From SHLQ01 sp964562985 (GTDB lineage: Bacteria > Actinomycetota > Acidimicrobiia > Acidimicrobiales > SHLQ01): DNA of 51,413 bases. Position 1 is the stretch's first letter. Each line of letters opens with the position of its first letter. The stretch spans positions 1 through 51,413 of the forward strand of contig CAZLWE010000020.1 in NCBI GenBank assembly GCA_964562985.1. The letters are read 5' to 3'. The position numbers were made by a program, and so were the translations under genes. The notes beneath the pieces are model-generated. The model made no database searches, was not told the origin of the DNA, and saw only the letters and a program-made list of their open reading frames with translations. Shown here piece after piece: positions 7,777 through 16,399 of this stretch.

Positions 7777-8946
7777 CTAAAACTCGAAGCAGACCTTGAT
7801 CGCTCCACGCTGCCCAGCGTTCGCCGCGTGCTCGATGGCGTCTTTGTATCGGCTAATCGGATACTTGGCGCTGACCAAGCGTCCGAGCTTTGCCTTGCCG
7901 GTCAACTCTTTGGCTCGTTTGAAGCTAGACATCTCGGTTCCGTCGGGCCAGGTGTCGGTGCCGTAGGTGTATGCGCCGACGAGTTCGGTCTCGCGATGCC
8001 ATAGAGCGGTCAAATCGACATCGACCTTTCCGGGCATTCCGACCATGACGACGCGACCACGAGGACGGGTCACCCCGACCGACTGCTCGATCGAACCCGC
8101 ATTGCCGATGCAGTCGATCGTGACGTCGGCGCCGCCGGAGAGGTTGTCGCCCAACATGCGACAACCGGTGGCTCGGCGCACCGCTCGCGCCGTCTCGCTC
8201 GGCGATACGACGACATCTGCCCCAAGGCCCTCGGCGAACTGCTTTTGAATCGGGTACTTGGCAACGGCAATGATGCTCGCCGGGTTCGTGTACTGGCGAA
8301 GTGCCGCGATGGTCACGAGGCCCATGGTGCCGGCACCGAGGACCAATACGACGCCGTCATCGACCATCCCTCCCGCCGCAGCTTTGGCCGCAGCGTGCAC
8401 ACCGCCGGCGGCTGGCTCCATCATCACGGCCTCTTCGTCGGAGAGTCGTTTGGGCACGGTGTGTAGCTGGGTCTTGTGGGCAACGAATTGCTCGCCCCAA
8501 CCCCCACCGGTGCTCGCACAGAAGCCGACTTGGATGCCATCGTCGATGTCGCCTGCCAGGAGGTAGCCATAGTCGGCGCCGTCTCCTGGAGCGGCGCCTT
8601 TAAACGCTGGTTCCTCGCCACGCGTTTGTGGTCCGAGCACAGGCTCCAGGACCACTCGCTTGTCATCTTCGGTGATACCGACGACCTCATGGCCCGGCAC
8701 GAACGGAAAGCTCACGAGCCCGTCGAAGTATCCAGATGAGTGCCCATCGATGGTGGATAGATCAGAGCCGCAGATACCCGTGAGCGAGGGCGTTACTCGC
8801 TTCCAGTCGTCGCCTGGGAGTTCTGGGGTATCGATGTCGGCCAAGCGCAGTGGGCCGATTCCCGCTCCTGCCCCCGGGCGCACCCGAGAAGCCACGGCGG
8901 CGGCGGCATAGCGCCCCTCTTGTCGTTCGAACAGCAGAGCTTTCAC
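7777..8946 (-). CDS. zinc-type medium-chain alcohol dehydrogenase
   Basis: A 389-residue MDR-superfamily NAD(P)-dependent dehydrogenase. The catalytic zinc Cys is in GICGSDLSTIDG, GHEVVG follows, and the Rossmann motif is VLVLGAGTMGLVT. The lobe that usually carries four structural-zinc cysteines is replaced by a segment with only one Cys (VGFCASTGGGWGEQF), so the structural zinc is probably absent. The substrate is unknown; secondary alcohols or polyols are typical. The start taken is GTG at 8946 (VKALLFERQ), the usual MDR N-terminus; a TTG seven codons upstream is possible. Divergent from the ABC exporter genes. Confidence 0.8.
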   Translation of the reverse strand: MKALLFERQEGRYAAAAVASRVRPGAGAGIGPLRLADIDTPELPGDDWKRVTPSLTGICGSDLSTIDGHSSGYFDGLVSFPFVPGHEVVGITEDDKRVVLEPVLGPQTRGEEPAFKGAAPGDGADYGYLLAGDIDDGIQVGFCASTGGGWGEQFVAHKTQLHTVPKRLSDEEAVMMEPAAGGVHAAAKAAAGGMVDDGVVLVLGAGTMGLVTIAALRQYTNPASIIAVAKYPIQKQFAEGLGADVVVSPSETARAVRRATGCRMLGDNLSGGADVTIDCIGNAGSIEQSVGVTRPRGRVVMVGMPGKVDVDLTALWHRETELVGAYTYGTDTWPDGTEMSSFKRAKELTGKAKLGRLVSAKYPISRYKDAIEHAANAGQRGAIKVCFEF

Positions 8947-9004
8947 GACGACAGAGTAGCCGTCCAACAGCGAACGTCCGATTTGGCCCGAATATGATCA
9001 GGGC

Positions 9005-9862
9005 ATGTCGGAGACGTGGGCCTTGCGGGTTCAGAACCTCTGGAAATCCTTCGATGGAGTTCCCGCTGTCGCCGGAATCGACTTGGCGGTCCCGTCTGGA
9101 ACGTTTTACGGGCTGCTCGGACCGAACGGCGCCGGGAAGAGCACGACGCTCGCCATGGTGACCGGGTTGTTGCGGCCGGACTCCGGTGCGATCACGGTCG
9201 ATGGGCTCGACGTGTGGGCAGATCCGGTGTCGATCAAATCTCGGATCGGCGTCGTGCCGGAGACGCTGTTGCTCTTCGAGCGCCTATCGGGTCGAGAGCT
9301 GCTCGATTATGTCGGTCGACTCCGGAAGTTGCCCGAAGCGGATGTTGCGGTGCGCAGCGAGCAGTTGTTGCACGTGCTCGGCATGACTGACGACGCACAC
9401 AAGCTCATCGTCGACTTCAGCCAAGGCATGCGAAAGAAGATCTCGCTCGCCGGAGCCCTATTGCACGCACCGCGAGTGTTGTTTCTCGATGAGCCCTTCG
9501 AGTCGGTCGACCCCGTGTCGGTCCGCCACATCCGAACCGTGCTCGATCAGATCGTGGCCGGCGGCTCCACCATCATCTTCTCGAGTCACGTCATGGCCAC
9601 CGTGGAGTCACTATGCGACCACGTCACGATTATGGATCATGGGCGAATCGTCGCCTATGGAGCGATGGCTGACATCACCGATGGCGGCACGCTCGAAGAC
9701 GCATTCGTGCAAGCGGTGGGCGCCGAGAGTATGGACGCGGCCGCCCTTTCCTGGCTGGGAGGGGCGGGCCCCGGAGCTGAGGAGTTGCCAGCGCCACCAC
9801 CCCCAGCTCCTCCGATGGAGATCGACCCTGACCTGGGTGCACCTGATGCTGTCGACACGTGA
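9005..9862 (+). CDS. ABC transporter ATP-binding protein
   Basis: A 285-residue ATPase subunit. Walker A is GPNGAGKSTT (about residues 40-49). The signature is a variant, DFSQGMRKKISLAGAL. Walker B is VLFLDEPFESVDP, and the H-loop is in IIFSSHVMATVE. The C-terminal tail is proline-rich (LPAPPPPAPPMEI), which is unusual but outside the fold. It overlaps the downstream permease gene by 17 bp, so both are translated together and form one transporter. An ABC-2 exporter is likely; the substrate is not known. Confidence 0.9.
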   Translation: MSETWALRVQNLWKSFDGVPAVAGIDLAVPSGTFYGLLGPNGAGKSTTLAMVTGLLRPDSGAITVDGLDVWADPVSIKSRIGVVPETLLLFERLSGRELLDYVGRLRKLPEADVAVRSEQLLHVLGMTDDAHKLIVDFSQGMRKKISLAGALLHAPRVLFLDEPFESVDPVSVRHIRTVLDQIVAGGSTIIFSSHVMATVESLCDHVTIMDHGRIVAYGAMADITDGGTLEDAFVQAVGAESMDAAALSWLGGAGPGAEELPAPPPPAPPMEIDPDLGAPDAVDT

Positions 9863-11435
9863 GCTGACCGCAACTCTTGTTCGGCTGAAGGCGCGATTGG
9901 CATTCGGTCGACAAGCTGGGTCAGCGTCGCTGTTGAACGCCGTCGGCGTGCTGCTCGGAGTCGCCGGGACGGTGGCCGCGGTCGTCTTCATTGCTCAAAG
10001 GGGCGGAGCTGGCGATACCTCAACGCAGGTCATGTTGACCCTCACGGGCATATCGCTCGCCTGGGCGATCTTCTCGATCGCCGTTGGCTCGGGTGAGGCC
10101 GTACTTGATCCGGGCTTGTTTGCAGTCTTTCCCGTCAGTAGCCGACAGTTGACGATCGCCTTTCTCATGGCGGCCTTCGTGGGTGTGCTGGCGCCTGGTA
10201 CCGCGCTGACGGCGATCGCTAGCGTCGTGCACGCACCGAACGCTGCCGCTGTTGTGCTCGTCCTTCTGGGTGGGCTCATCGTGGCCGCGGTGTGCGTCCT
10301 CTCCGGTCGACTCGGGCTCGCCCTGATGTCGAGCCTCGTCCGGCGCCGTGGTGCTCGAGAGTTTGCCGCGGTAATCGCGGGGAGCCTCGCCCTCATCGGC
10401 GGTCTGGTTCCACAGTTTGCGATCGCCCTCGGCGACGAAATTACCGAAGACCGCCGAGAGTTCGCCCGGCTCATCCTTCGTTGGCTCCCGTGGGGTTGGG
10501 GACCCGAGGGAATCGCTTCAGCAATCGATGGTCGACCGGCCCGAGCGGCGCTATTCATCGCCCTCTCGGCCGGGCTTGCACTCGCGCTAGGCGAGAGTTG
10601 GCGGCGGCTAATGAACCAGATCCTGACCACCCGTCCCGCTGCCAGCGAGGCAACGGCGACCGCTGGCGGGCTCGTTCCCGGATTTCTGCAGCCCCTGGGT
10701 CGAACCCCGGTCATGGCAGCCGCGTCACGGTCGTTGCGTCAGTTACGTCGAGACCCGCGCGAGTTCCTCGAGATGGTGGCGTTCTTGCCACTCGTGTTTG
10801 TGACCGCTCTCCCCGCAGTCGATGCGCTTCGCGATGGCGAACCGGCGGTGGTGCTTTCGACGGCGGGTATCGGCGTCGGGCTGGGGATGACGACCCTCAA
10901 CATGTTCGGCGCCGACGGACGGTCGTTCGGGGTTGATGCCCTCGCACTCGGTGACATCACGCCGGTAGTGTTCGGCAAAGCCATTTCGCGGCTGATCATT
11001 GGCTTCCCGCTGGTCGTTCTCGCCGCAGTCATCCTCGCGGCGATCAGCGGAGGTTGGGCATTTCTGTTTCCCGGAATCGCGGTCGCCGTGACCGCACTTC
11101 TGTCGATGGCAGCGGTGGGCATGTACGTCTCGGTGCGTTACGCCTTCCCGATTCCCGAGCGAGCCAATGCGGCGGGGGCAGGCAATGCCGGCGGGTGCGC
11201 AGTCGGCATCATCCGCGGGGTATCTATCGCGGTTGCACTCTTGGTTGCGGCGGTAGGAACCGTTCCGGTCGGCCTCCTGTCGGTGTTCGTGTCGCCGTGG
11301 GTGGGTGCAGCGGCGGGTGTTGTGTCTTTGGCCTATGGCTTCGCAGTGTTCTGGTTCGGGGGACGTCACACCGGCAAACGAGCAACCAGGCAAACCCCGG
11401 AGTTGTATCAGACCCTTTCGGCGTCGCCGGGGTAG
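9846..11435 (+). CDS. ABC-2-like permease
   Basis: A 529-residue integral membrane protein with many hydrophobic segments (about 10-12), for example AVGVLLGVAGTVAAVVFIAQ and FPLVVLAAVILAAISGGWAF. It is the membrane partner of the ATPase gene it overlaps. The open frame runs upstream inside the ATPase gene, but that part lacks membrane character. ATG 9846, within the last codons of the ATPase gene, is therefore taken as the start. The length and split organisation resemble large ABC-2 type exporter permeases of actinobacteria. No substrate clue is visible. Confidence 0.8.
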   Translation: MLSTRELTATLVRLKARLAFGRQAGSASLLNAVGVLLGVAGTVAAVVFIAQRGGAGDTSTQVMLTLTGISLAWAIFSIAVGSGEAVLDPGLFAVFPVSSRQLTIAFLMAAFVGVLAPGTALTAIASVVHAPNAAAVVLVLLGGLIVAAVCVLSGRLGLALMSSLVRRRGAREFAAVIAGSLALIGGLVPQFAIALGDEITEDRREFARLILRWLPWGWGPEGIASAIDGRPARAALFIALSAGLALALGESWRRLMNQILTTRPAASEATATAGGLVPGFLQPLGRTPVMAAASRSLRQLRRDPREFLEMVAFLPLVFVTALPAVDALRDGEPAVVLSTAGIGVGLGMTTLNMFGADGRSFGVDALALGDITPVVFGKAISRLIIGFPLVVLAAVILAAISGGWAFLFPGIAVAVTALLSMAAVGMYVSVRYAFPIPERANAAGAGNAGGCAVGIIRGVSIAVALLVAAVGTVPVGLLSVFVSPWVGAAAGVVSLAYGFAVFWFGGRHTGKRATRQTPELYQTLSASPG

Positions 11436-11514
11436 CGGTTACTATTGGGTAACTGACTTCGGTCCTCTTGTCCGCCTCTGGCCGGCACGGGCATCGAGAA
11501 AGAAAACGAACAAA

Positions 11515-12732
11515 ATGAAAATTCTGTGTGCTGACGCGATCGCGTCTGAGCTTTTGGTTCCGCTGACCGATGCCGGCCACGTTGTGCTCGTCGAGCCAGA
11601 CCTGAGTGCCGACACCATTCCCGCCCGCTTGGCCGAGTGGCCTGCCGATGTGCTGGTGGTCCGTTCCACCAAGGTGACCGAAGCGGCTATCGCTGCTTCG
11701 TCTGACCTCGGGCTTATCGTTCGAGCTGGAGCCGGCACCGACAATGTCGACAAGGTGGCCGCATCTGCAGCAGGCGTATACGTCTGTAACGTGCCGGGCC
11801 AAAACGCAATCGCCGTTGCGGAGTTGGCGATGGGGCTCTTGCTTGCCATCGACCGTCACATCGCCTCTGGCATGGCCGATCTCGCGAATGGGCAGTGGAA
11901 CAAGGGGCGCTACAGCAAAGCCGACGGCATCTTTGGAAAGCAGATCGCGATCCTTGGTTTGGGCGAGATCGGTTTCGCGGTGGCGGAGCGGGCACGAGCC
12001 TTTGGGATGTCGGTTACGGCGCTTCGCAAGCAAAACCGCTCGGGGAGTTCGCTCGCCCGAATTCGCTCGGCAGGCATCACGCTCGTCGACGATATGGACA
12101 CGCTCTTGGGTGAGGCCGATGTGGTGTCGATCCATGTGCCGAAGTCCGAGGACACCATCGGCATGGTGAACGCCGACTTCTTGGCGAAAATGCCGGAGCG
12201 CGCCATTCTGCTAAACACCTCGCGCGGCGAGGTCGTCGATGAGGCCGCGCTGCTGGCTGCAATGGACGAACGCGGCATCCGCGCTGGCCTCGATGTTTGG
12301 CCAAACGAGCCATCTGGCAAGTCAACCGAGTGGTCTTCTCCGCTGTCGACCCATCCCAACGTGGTCGGTTCACATCACATCGGCGCCTCCACAGCGCAGG
12401 CACAAAACGCGGTCGCAAACGGAACGGTCGAGGTCATATCCGCGTACACCACGGGCCAGGTCATCAACTGCGTCAATCTCATGAGCGAGTGGAGCGGCGA
12501 GGCCATCTTGACGGTCCGTCACCTCGACAAGGTTGGTGTGCTCGCCAAAGTATTCGACAGCTTGCGCTCTGCGGGTTTGAACGTGTCGCAGATGGACAAC
12601 GAGGTTTTCGAGGGAGCGGTTGCGGCGGTGGCATCGATTAGCGTGAACGTTGAGCCGAGTTCGGAGCTGATTGACACGCTGAGCAGCGACGACGACATCC
12701 TCGACGTTTCCGTCGCCGGTCTCGGAAAGTAA
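11515..12732 (+). CDS. serA: D-3-phosphoglycerate dehydrogenase-like protein
   Basis: A 405-residue D-isomer 2-hydroxyacid dehydrogenase that oxidises 3-phosphoglycerate in serine synthesis. The nucleotide motif GLGEIG is at residues 148-153. The substrate-binding region has VVRSTKVTEAAI and AGAGTDNVD. The catalytic region contains NTSRGEVVDEAAL and SHHIGASTAQAQ, with the catalytic His. A C-terminal ACT domain (about residues 325-405, starting VRHLDKVGVLAKVFDSLRSA) suggests regulation by an amino acid. Start ATG 11515. The DUF1015 gene follows after 6 bp, a known pairing with serA. Confidence 0.9.
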   Translation: MKILCADAIASELLVPLTDAGHVVLVEPDLSADTIPARLAEWPADVLVVRSTKVTEAAIAASSDLGLIVRAGAGTDNVDKVAASAAGVYVCNVPGQNAIAVAELAMGLLLAIDRHIASGMADLANGQWNKGRYSKADGIFGKQIAILGLGEIGFAVAERARAFGMSVTALRKQNRSGSSLARIRSAGITLVDDMDTLLGEADVVSIHVPKSEDTIGMVNADFLAKMPERAILLNTSRGEVVDEAALLAAMDERGIRAGLDVWPNEPSGKSTEWSSPLSTHPNVVGSHHIGASTAQAQNAVANGTVEVISAYTTGQVINCVNLMSEWSGEAILTVRHLDKVGVLAKVFDSLRSAGLNVSQMDNEVFEGAVAAVASISVNVEPSSELIDTLSSDDDILDVSVAGLGK

Positions 12733-12738
12733 CGGCGC

Positions 12739-13947
12739 ATGGTCGCGTTCATTCCCTTCGTCGGGTCGGTCATTCGCCCGGAATTTGTACGCCGCGTGCC
12801 TGCCCCCGCTTTCGACTCAATGTCGAGGGCACAACGAGCTGAATATCTGGCCACGCACCCGGAGAGCTACACGTTGGTCACCCGGTCGCCGGGTGACGGC
12901 GGGCCCGACGACGACGCCGAGCTTGATCGATTGATCGATCTCGGTGCTGAGGCTCTCGACCGTATTCGCTCGCTCGGAGCATTCGACAAGCACGACGGAC
13001 CAGCGTTCTTCTTGTATCGGCTCACCCGAAACGGTGTTTCGCAGATCGGCGTTGTCGGTCTGGTAGAGACCGCCGCGTACGTCGACGGCCGCGTGAAGCG
13101 TCATGAGAAGGTGCGCTCTTCTCGCGCGGAACACTTGGCCAATCACTTCGACCGGCTCGGCGTGCAGTCGTCGCCGATTGCGCTCGGCTATCGGGCAGAC
13201 CCGGGGGTTCGCTCCGTGCTCGATGGCATCTTGGGGCGAACGGAACCGGTGTTGTCCTTCACCTCTGGAGATGGGCTCGAGCAGGCGGTTTGGGTGGTCA
13301 GCGATGTCGCCGATTGTGATGCGCTCACGGCCGGTCTTGCACCGCACGACCTCTACATCATGGATGGACATCATCGGGCGGCTGCCGCTAGTCGGTTAGC
13401 TGCACGCGACGGCGGGTCACGAGCGGGACACATGCTGTGTGTGCTCTTTGCCGATGACCGAGTGAACATCGAGCCTTTTCACCGCCGGGTGCGGCTACAC
13501 GAAGCGGTAGACATGTCGGCTTTGCGTACGGCGCTCGATGACGTGCTGGACTTGGTTCCCGCACCCGAGATAGCGATGGAGCTGCCGAGCGAGGCCGGTC
13601 AGGTCGGTGTGTGCCTCGCGGGAGAGTGGTTCAGCGGAACCCTGCCTGATCCAGTGTCGGATTCGCCACTGGATGCCATTGAGCCGGTTCGGCTGCAACG
13701 CCAAGTCATCGGGCCGATCCTCGGCATCGACCCCGAACATGCAGCAGGACGTTTGAAATACTTCCTTGAAGTCCACGACCGTGCCGCTCTCGGCGAGGCG
13801 GTGAAGGACACCGATTTGTTGTTCGTGCTGCGACCGGTAACGCCGGTCGAAGTTTTCGCCGTTGCTGACGCAGGCCTCGACATGCCGCCCAAGTCGACTT
13901 ACGTCACGCCAAAGCCGCGTTCGGGAGTGTTCCTCCGCGAGTTCTAA
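12739..13947 (+). CDS. DUF1015 family protein
   Basis: A 402-residue cytosolic protein of the DUF1015 family, recognised by ALGYRADPG near the middle and the strongly conserved YIMDGHHRAAAASRLA. The family often sits beside serA, as here (6 bp gap), which suggests a link to serine or phosphoglycerate metabolism. The biochemical activity is not established to my knowledge. The stop overlaps the stop of the convergent folate gene by 4 bp. Confidence 0.85.
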   Translation: MVAFIPFVGSVIRPEFVRRVPAPAFDSMSRAQRAEYLATHPESYTLVTRSPGDGGPDDDAELDRLIDLGAEALDRIRSLGAFDKHDGPAFFLYRLTRNGVSQIGVVGLVETAAYVDGRVKRHEKVRSSRAEHLANHFDRLGVQSSPIALGYRADPGVRSVLDGILGRTEPVLSFTSGDGLEQAVWVVSDVADCDALTAGLAPHDLYIMDGHHRAAAASRLAARDGGSRAGHMLCVLFADDRVNIEPFHRRVRLHEAVDMSALRTALDDVLDLVPAPEIAMELPSEAGQVGVCLAGEWFSGTLPDPVSDSPLDAIEPVRLQRQVIGPILGIDPEHAAGRLKYFLEVHDRAALGEAVKDTDLLFVLRPVTPVEVFAVADAGLDMPPKSTYVTPKPRSGVFLREF

Positions 13948-15674
13948 CGAGCGACGGAGATTTCGTCCCAGCCGCGTACGGAGTTGATGGTCCAGATCCG
14001 CTCGGCCCGGTGTAGGTCATCGAGTGTCAACACCCGCTCGGTAATCTGGTTGCGTTCGATCAATTCTTCTCGCAAGGTGCCCGGGAGAAGGCCAGCTTGA
14101 TGGTGCGGTGTGAGTAGTTTGCCATCGAGTTCGAGCACAAGGTTCGCAATACAGGTTTCGGTGAGTTCGCCGCGACGGTTCCACAAGATCACATCGCGGG
14201 CGGAGGGGAACCGGGCCATGGCGTCCTCGTAGCGGCTGCGGATAGTTGTCTTGAAGACCAAGAATTCGTCGTACGGGTCGGTGGGCTCGGTATCGATTGG
14301 GAGGGAACGGGTCTCGCCGTCTTCGGATGGCATCGGCCCGACTTCGAGGCTGGCAACCCCAGCAGCATCGATGAGTAACCGCAACTTGACCGGAGTATCG
14401 GAGCGAACGTTGTTGAGCAACTCCATTACACGGTCCATGTCGACATGGATACCGAAGTGGTCGCCCGCTGCGAGCAGTCGATTGATGTGGCGCTGACGCA
14501 GCGATACTCCGCCGTCCGGTGTCCAAGCCATCGTTTCGAGGAGTCGCAACGGCTTGCCAGCGCGGGCGAGGACACGGGACTTGTGCTCGGCTTCTTCCCA
14601 TTCGTTCCCGGCCTCAGAATCCCACACGATGCCGCCGCCCACGCCGTAGGTGCCGCGTCCGTTGTCAAGATCGAGCCAGACGCTACGGATGACGACGTTG
14701 AACTCCCACCGGCCATCGGGCGAGAGCACGAACACTGACCCGCAGTAGGCGCCACGCGGTGAGGCTTCGAGATCAGCGATGATCTCGGTGGTTCGGTACT
14801 TCGGAGCGCCGGTGATCGACGCCACCGGGTAGAGCGATCGCAGGGTGTCGACCAAGTTGGCGCTGCTTTCAGCAACGACGGTAGAGGTCATGGTGTGCAC
14901 GGTGGGGTAGTGCTCGATCTCGAGCAGCCTTGGCACGGCCACGGTTCCCACGTCGGCGACGCGGCCGAGGTCGTTGCGGACCATGTCGACGATCATGACG
15001 TTCTCGGCCCGGTCTTTGAGGCTCGTCGTCAGCTCCTCGGCGATTGCGGCATCGGTCTCCGGATCAAAGTGTCGAGGTCGAGTGCCCTTCATTGGGCGGG
15101 AGAGCAGTCGGTTGCCGTCGCGGGTGAAGAAGAGCTCGGGTGAGGCACTGCACAAGGCATGCGAGCCGAAATGCAAGAAGGCATCGTGTTTTGCGTTCTG
15201 AGCACGTGAGAGTGCGGCGAAAAGCCCCTCTGCGCTTCCCCAGAACGAGGCATGTCGGCGCATGGTGTAGTTCACCTGATAGGTCTCGCCCGAACGAATG
15301 TGTTCACGCACCGCGTCGATCGCTGTGCGGTAATGCTCGAAGTCCTGGTCGGGTTCCCATTCGCTGATCTCGAAGGGTGCGACCTCGGGTCCATTGCTTT
15401 GTTGAGGGTCGTCAAAGACCCCAAACGCGACGAGGGGAGTTTCCGGGTCACGCTGCGATACCACGGCTGGATCGAATGCGGGCCCGGCGTCGTAGCTGAG
15501 CAGTCCCACCACCCACGAGCCGTCCTTGGCGGCCTGCTCTGCCTGAGCGAACGCCGCAAGCACGTCGCTGAGCTCCCAGACGGTCCGTCCTCCCGTTGGC
15601 ATCGAAAAATCGAGCCAATCGCGGGAGTTGCCGTGGCGCACAAGGGCGTGAGAGAGCGAAGCGCGAGAGACCAC
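13944..15674 (-). CDS. pabB: fused aminodeoxychorismate synthase I / lyase
   Basis: A bifunctional folate enzyme of about 576 residues. The N-terminal two thirds is the chorismate-binding PabB domain (SGETYQVNYTMR, ASPELFFTRDGNRLLSRPMKGT, MIVDMVRNDLGRVA, SITGAPKYRTTEII). It makes 4-amino-4-deoxychorismate with a separate glutaminase. The C-terminal third is a class IV aminotransferase-fold domain (PabC) with a probable PLP Lys in LVFKTTIRSRYEDA, followed by NRRGELTETCIANLV and LLPGTLREELI. It would release 4-aminobenzoate. The start is uncertain: GTG 15674 avoids the dtxR promoter; GTG 15641 or the longer frame up to 15779 are alternatives. It could help supply the folate used by the C1 genes. 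Confidence 0.88.
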   Translation of the reverse strand: MVSRASLSHALVRHGNSRDWLDFSMPTGGRTVWELSDVLAAFAQAEQAAKDGSWVVGLLSYDAGPAFDPAVVSQRDPETPLVAFGVFDDPQQSNGPEVAPFEISEWEPDQDFEHYRTAIDAVREHIRSGETYQVNYTMRRHASFWGSAEGLFAALSRAQNAKHDAFLHFGSHALCSASPELFFTRDGNRLLSRPMKGTRPRHFDPETDAAIAEELTTSLKDRAENVMIVDMVRNDLGRVADVGTVAVPRLLEIEHYPTVHTMTSTVVAESSANLVDTLRSLYPVASITGAPKYRTTEIIADLEASPRGAYCGSVFVLSPDGRWEFNVVIRSVWLDLDNGRGTYGVGGGIVWDSEAGNEWEEAEHKSRVLARAGKPLRLLETMAWTPDGGVSLRQRHINRLLAAGDHFGIHVDMDRVMELLNNVRSDTPVKLRLLIDAAGVASLEVGPMPSEDGETRSLPIDTEPTDPYDEFLVFKTTIRSRYEDAMARFPSARDVILWNRRGELTETCIANLVLELDGKLLTPHHQAGLLPGTLREELIERNQITERVLTLDDLHRAERIWTINSVRGWDEISVAR

Positions 15675-15724
15675 GAGGCCAATGTAGCGAGACCCGCGAG
15701 CACCAGGAACGATATGATGTAGCC

Positions 15725-16399
15725 ATGGCGTACCAAGCTCCGGAGTATCACCCGGCGTTCGAAGAGTATTGCGAGACAATCTTCGAACTCGCCGAGGACG
15801 GACTCGACGTCAAGCAGGCGCGCATCGCCGAACGCCTCGAAGTCTCTCGTCCAGCGGTGTCTGAGATGATCCGCAAGATGGAGCGCGAAGGACTTGTCGG
15901 TGTCGATGCGAGCGGTGAGCTTGCACTGACCGATGACGGGATGGTTCTCGCCCGCCAGGTAGTCCGTCGACACCGACTCGCCGAACGATTCCTCACCGAC
16001 ATGCTCCAGCTCAGTTGGGCCGAAGCCCACCACGAGGCTGGCAAGTGGGAACACGTCATCAGCCCGGCGGTGGAGCAGGCACTTACCCGAGTTCTGGGCA
16101 ATCCCACGACTTGCCCTCACGGCAATCCCATTCCTGGATCTGCGTACGAGGCGCCGGTCAACTCAACCGTGCTAGGTCAGATGTCAGTTGATGCGGAGTT
16201 CATCGTCGAACGGATCCCCGAAGAGCTCGAGTTTGAGCCGGGACTGCTCGAGTACCTGGAAGAGGTTGGCGTGCATCCTGGTCAGAACGGTGTGATTCGA
16301 GCCGTGTCACCCGACGGCACGACGACGGTGGAGATCGACGGCCGCCCATTCGGAATCGGCCCCTTCGCCTGCGAGCGAATCGTCGTCACGACTCGCTAG
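15725..16399 (+). CDS. DtxR/IdeR-family metal-dependent repressor
   Basis: A 224-residue iron or manganese-responsive transcription regulator. The N-terminal winged helix includes KQARIAERLEVSRPAVSEMIRKM split over the recognition helix. A metal-binding and dimerisation domain follows (LSWAEAHHEAGKWEHVIS, then TTCPHGNPIPG). The C-terminal SH3/FeoA-like domain ends PFGIGPFACERIVV. The ATG at 15725 gives the usual family N-terminus. Genes for an iron ABC transporter and a VIT-type transporter lie just downstream, and a candidate box for this family is found at 19114-19132. Local control of iron transport is therefore likely. It converges on the permease gene with a 14-bp overlap. Confidence 0.93.
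   Translation: MAYQAPEYHPAFEEYCETIFELAEDGLDVKQARIAERLEVSRPAVSEMIRKMEREGLVGVDASGELALTDDGMVLARQVVRRHRLAERFLTDMLQLSWAEAHHEAGKWEHVISPAVEQALTRVLGNPTTCPHGNPIPGSAYEAPVNSTVLGQMSVDAEFIVERIPEELEFEPGLLEYLEEVGVHPGQNGVIRAVSPDGTTTVEIDGRPFGIGPFACERIVVTTR

Noticed and set aside
11438..11453. GTTAC-N6-GTAAC inverted repeat before serA
   Set aside because: Five-base arms are too short to separate from chance and no second copy was found.
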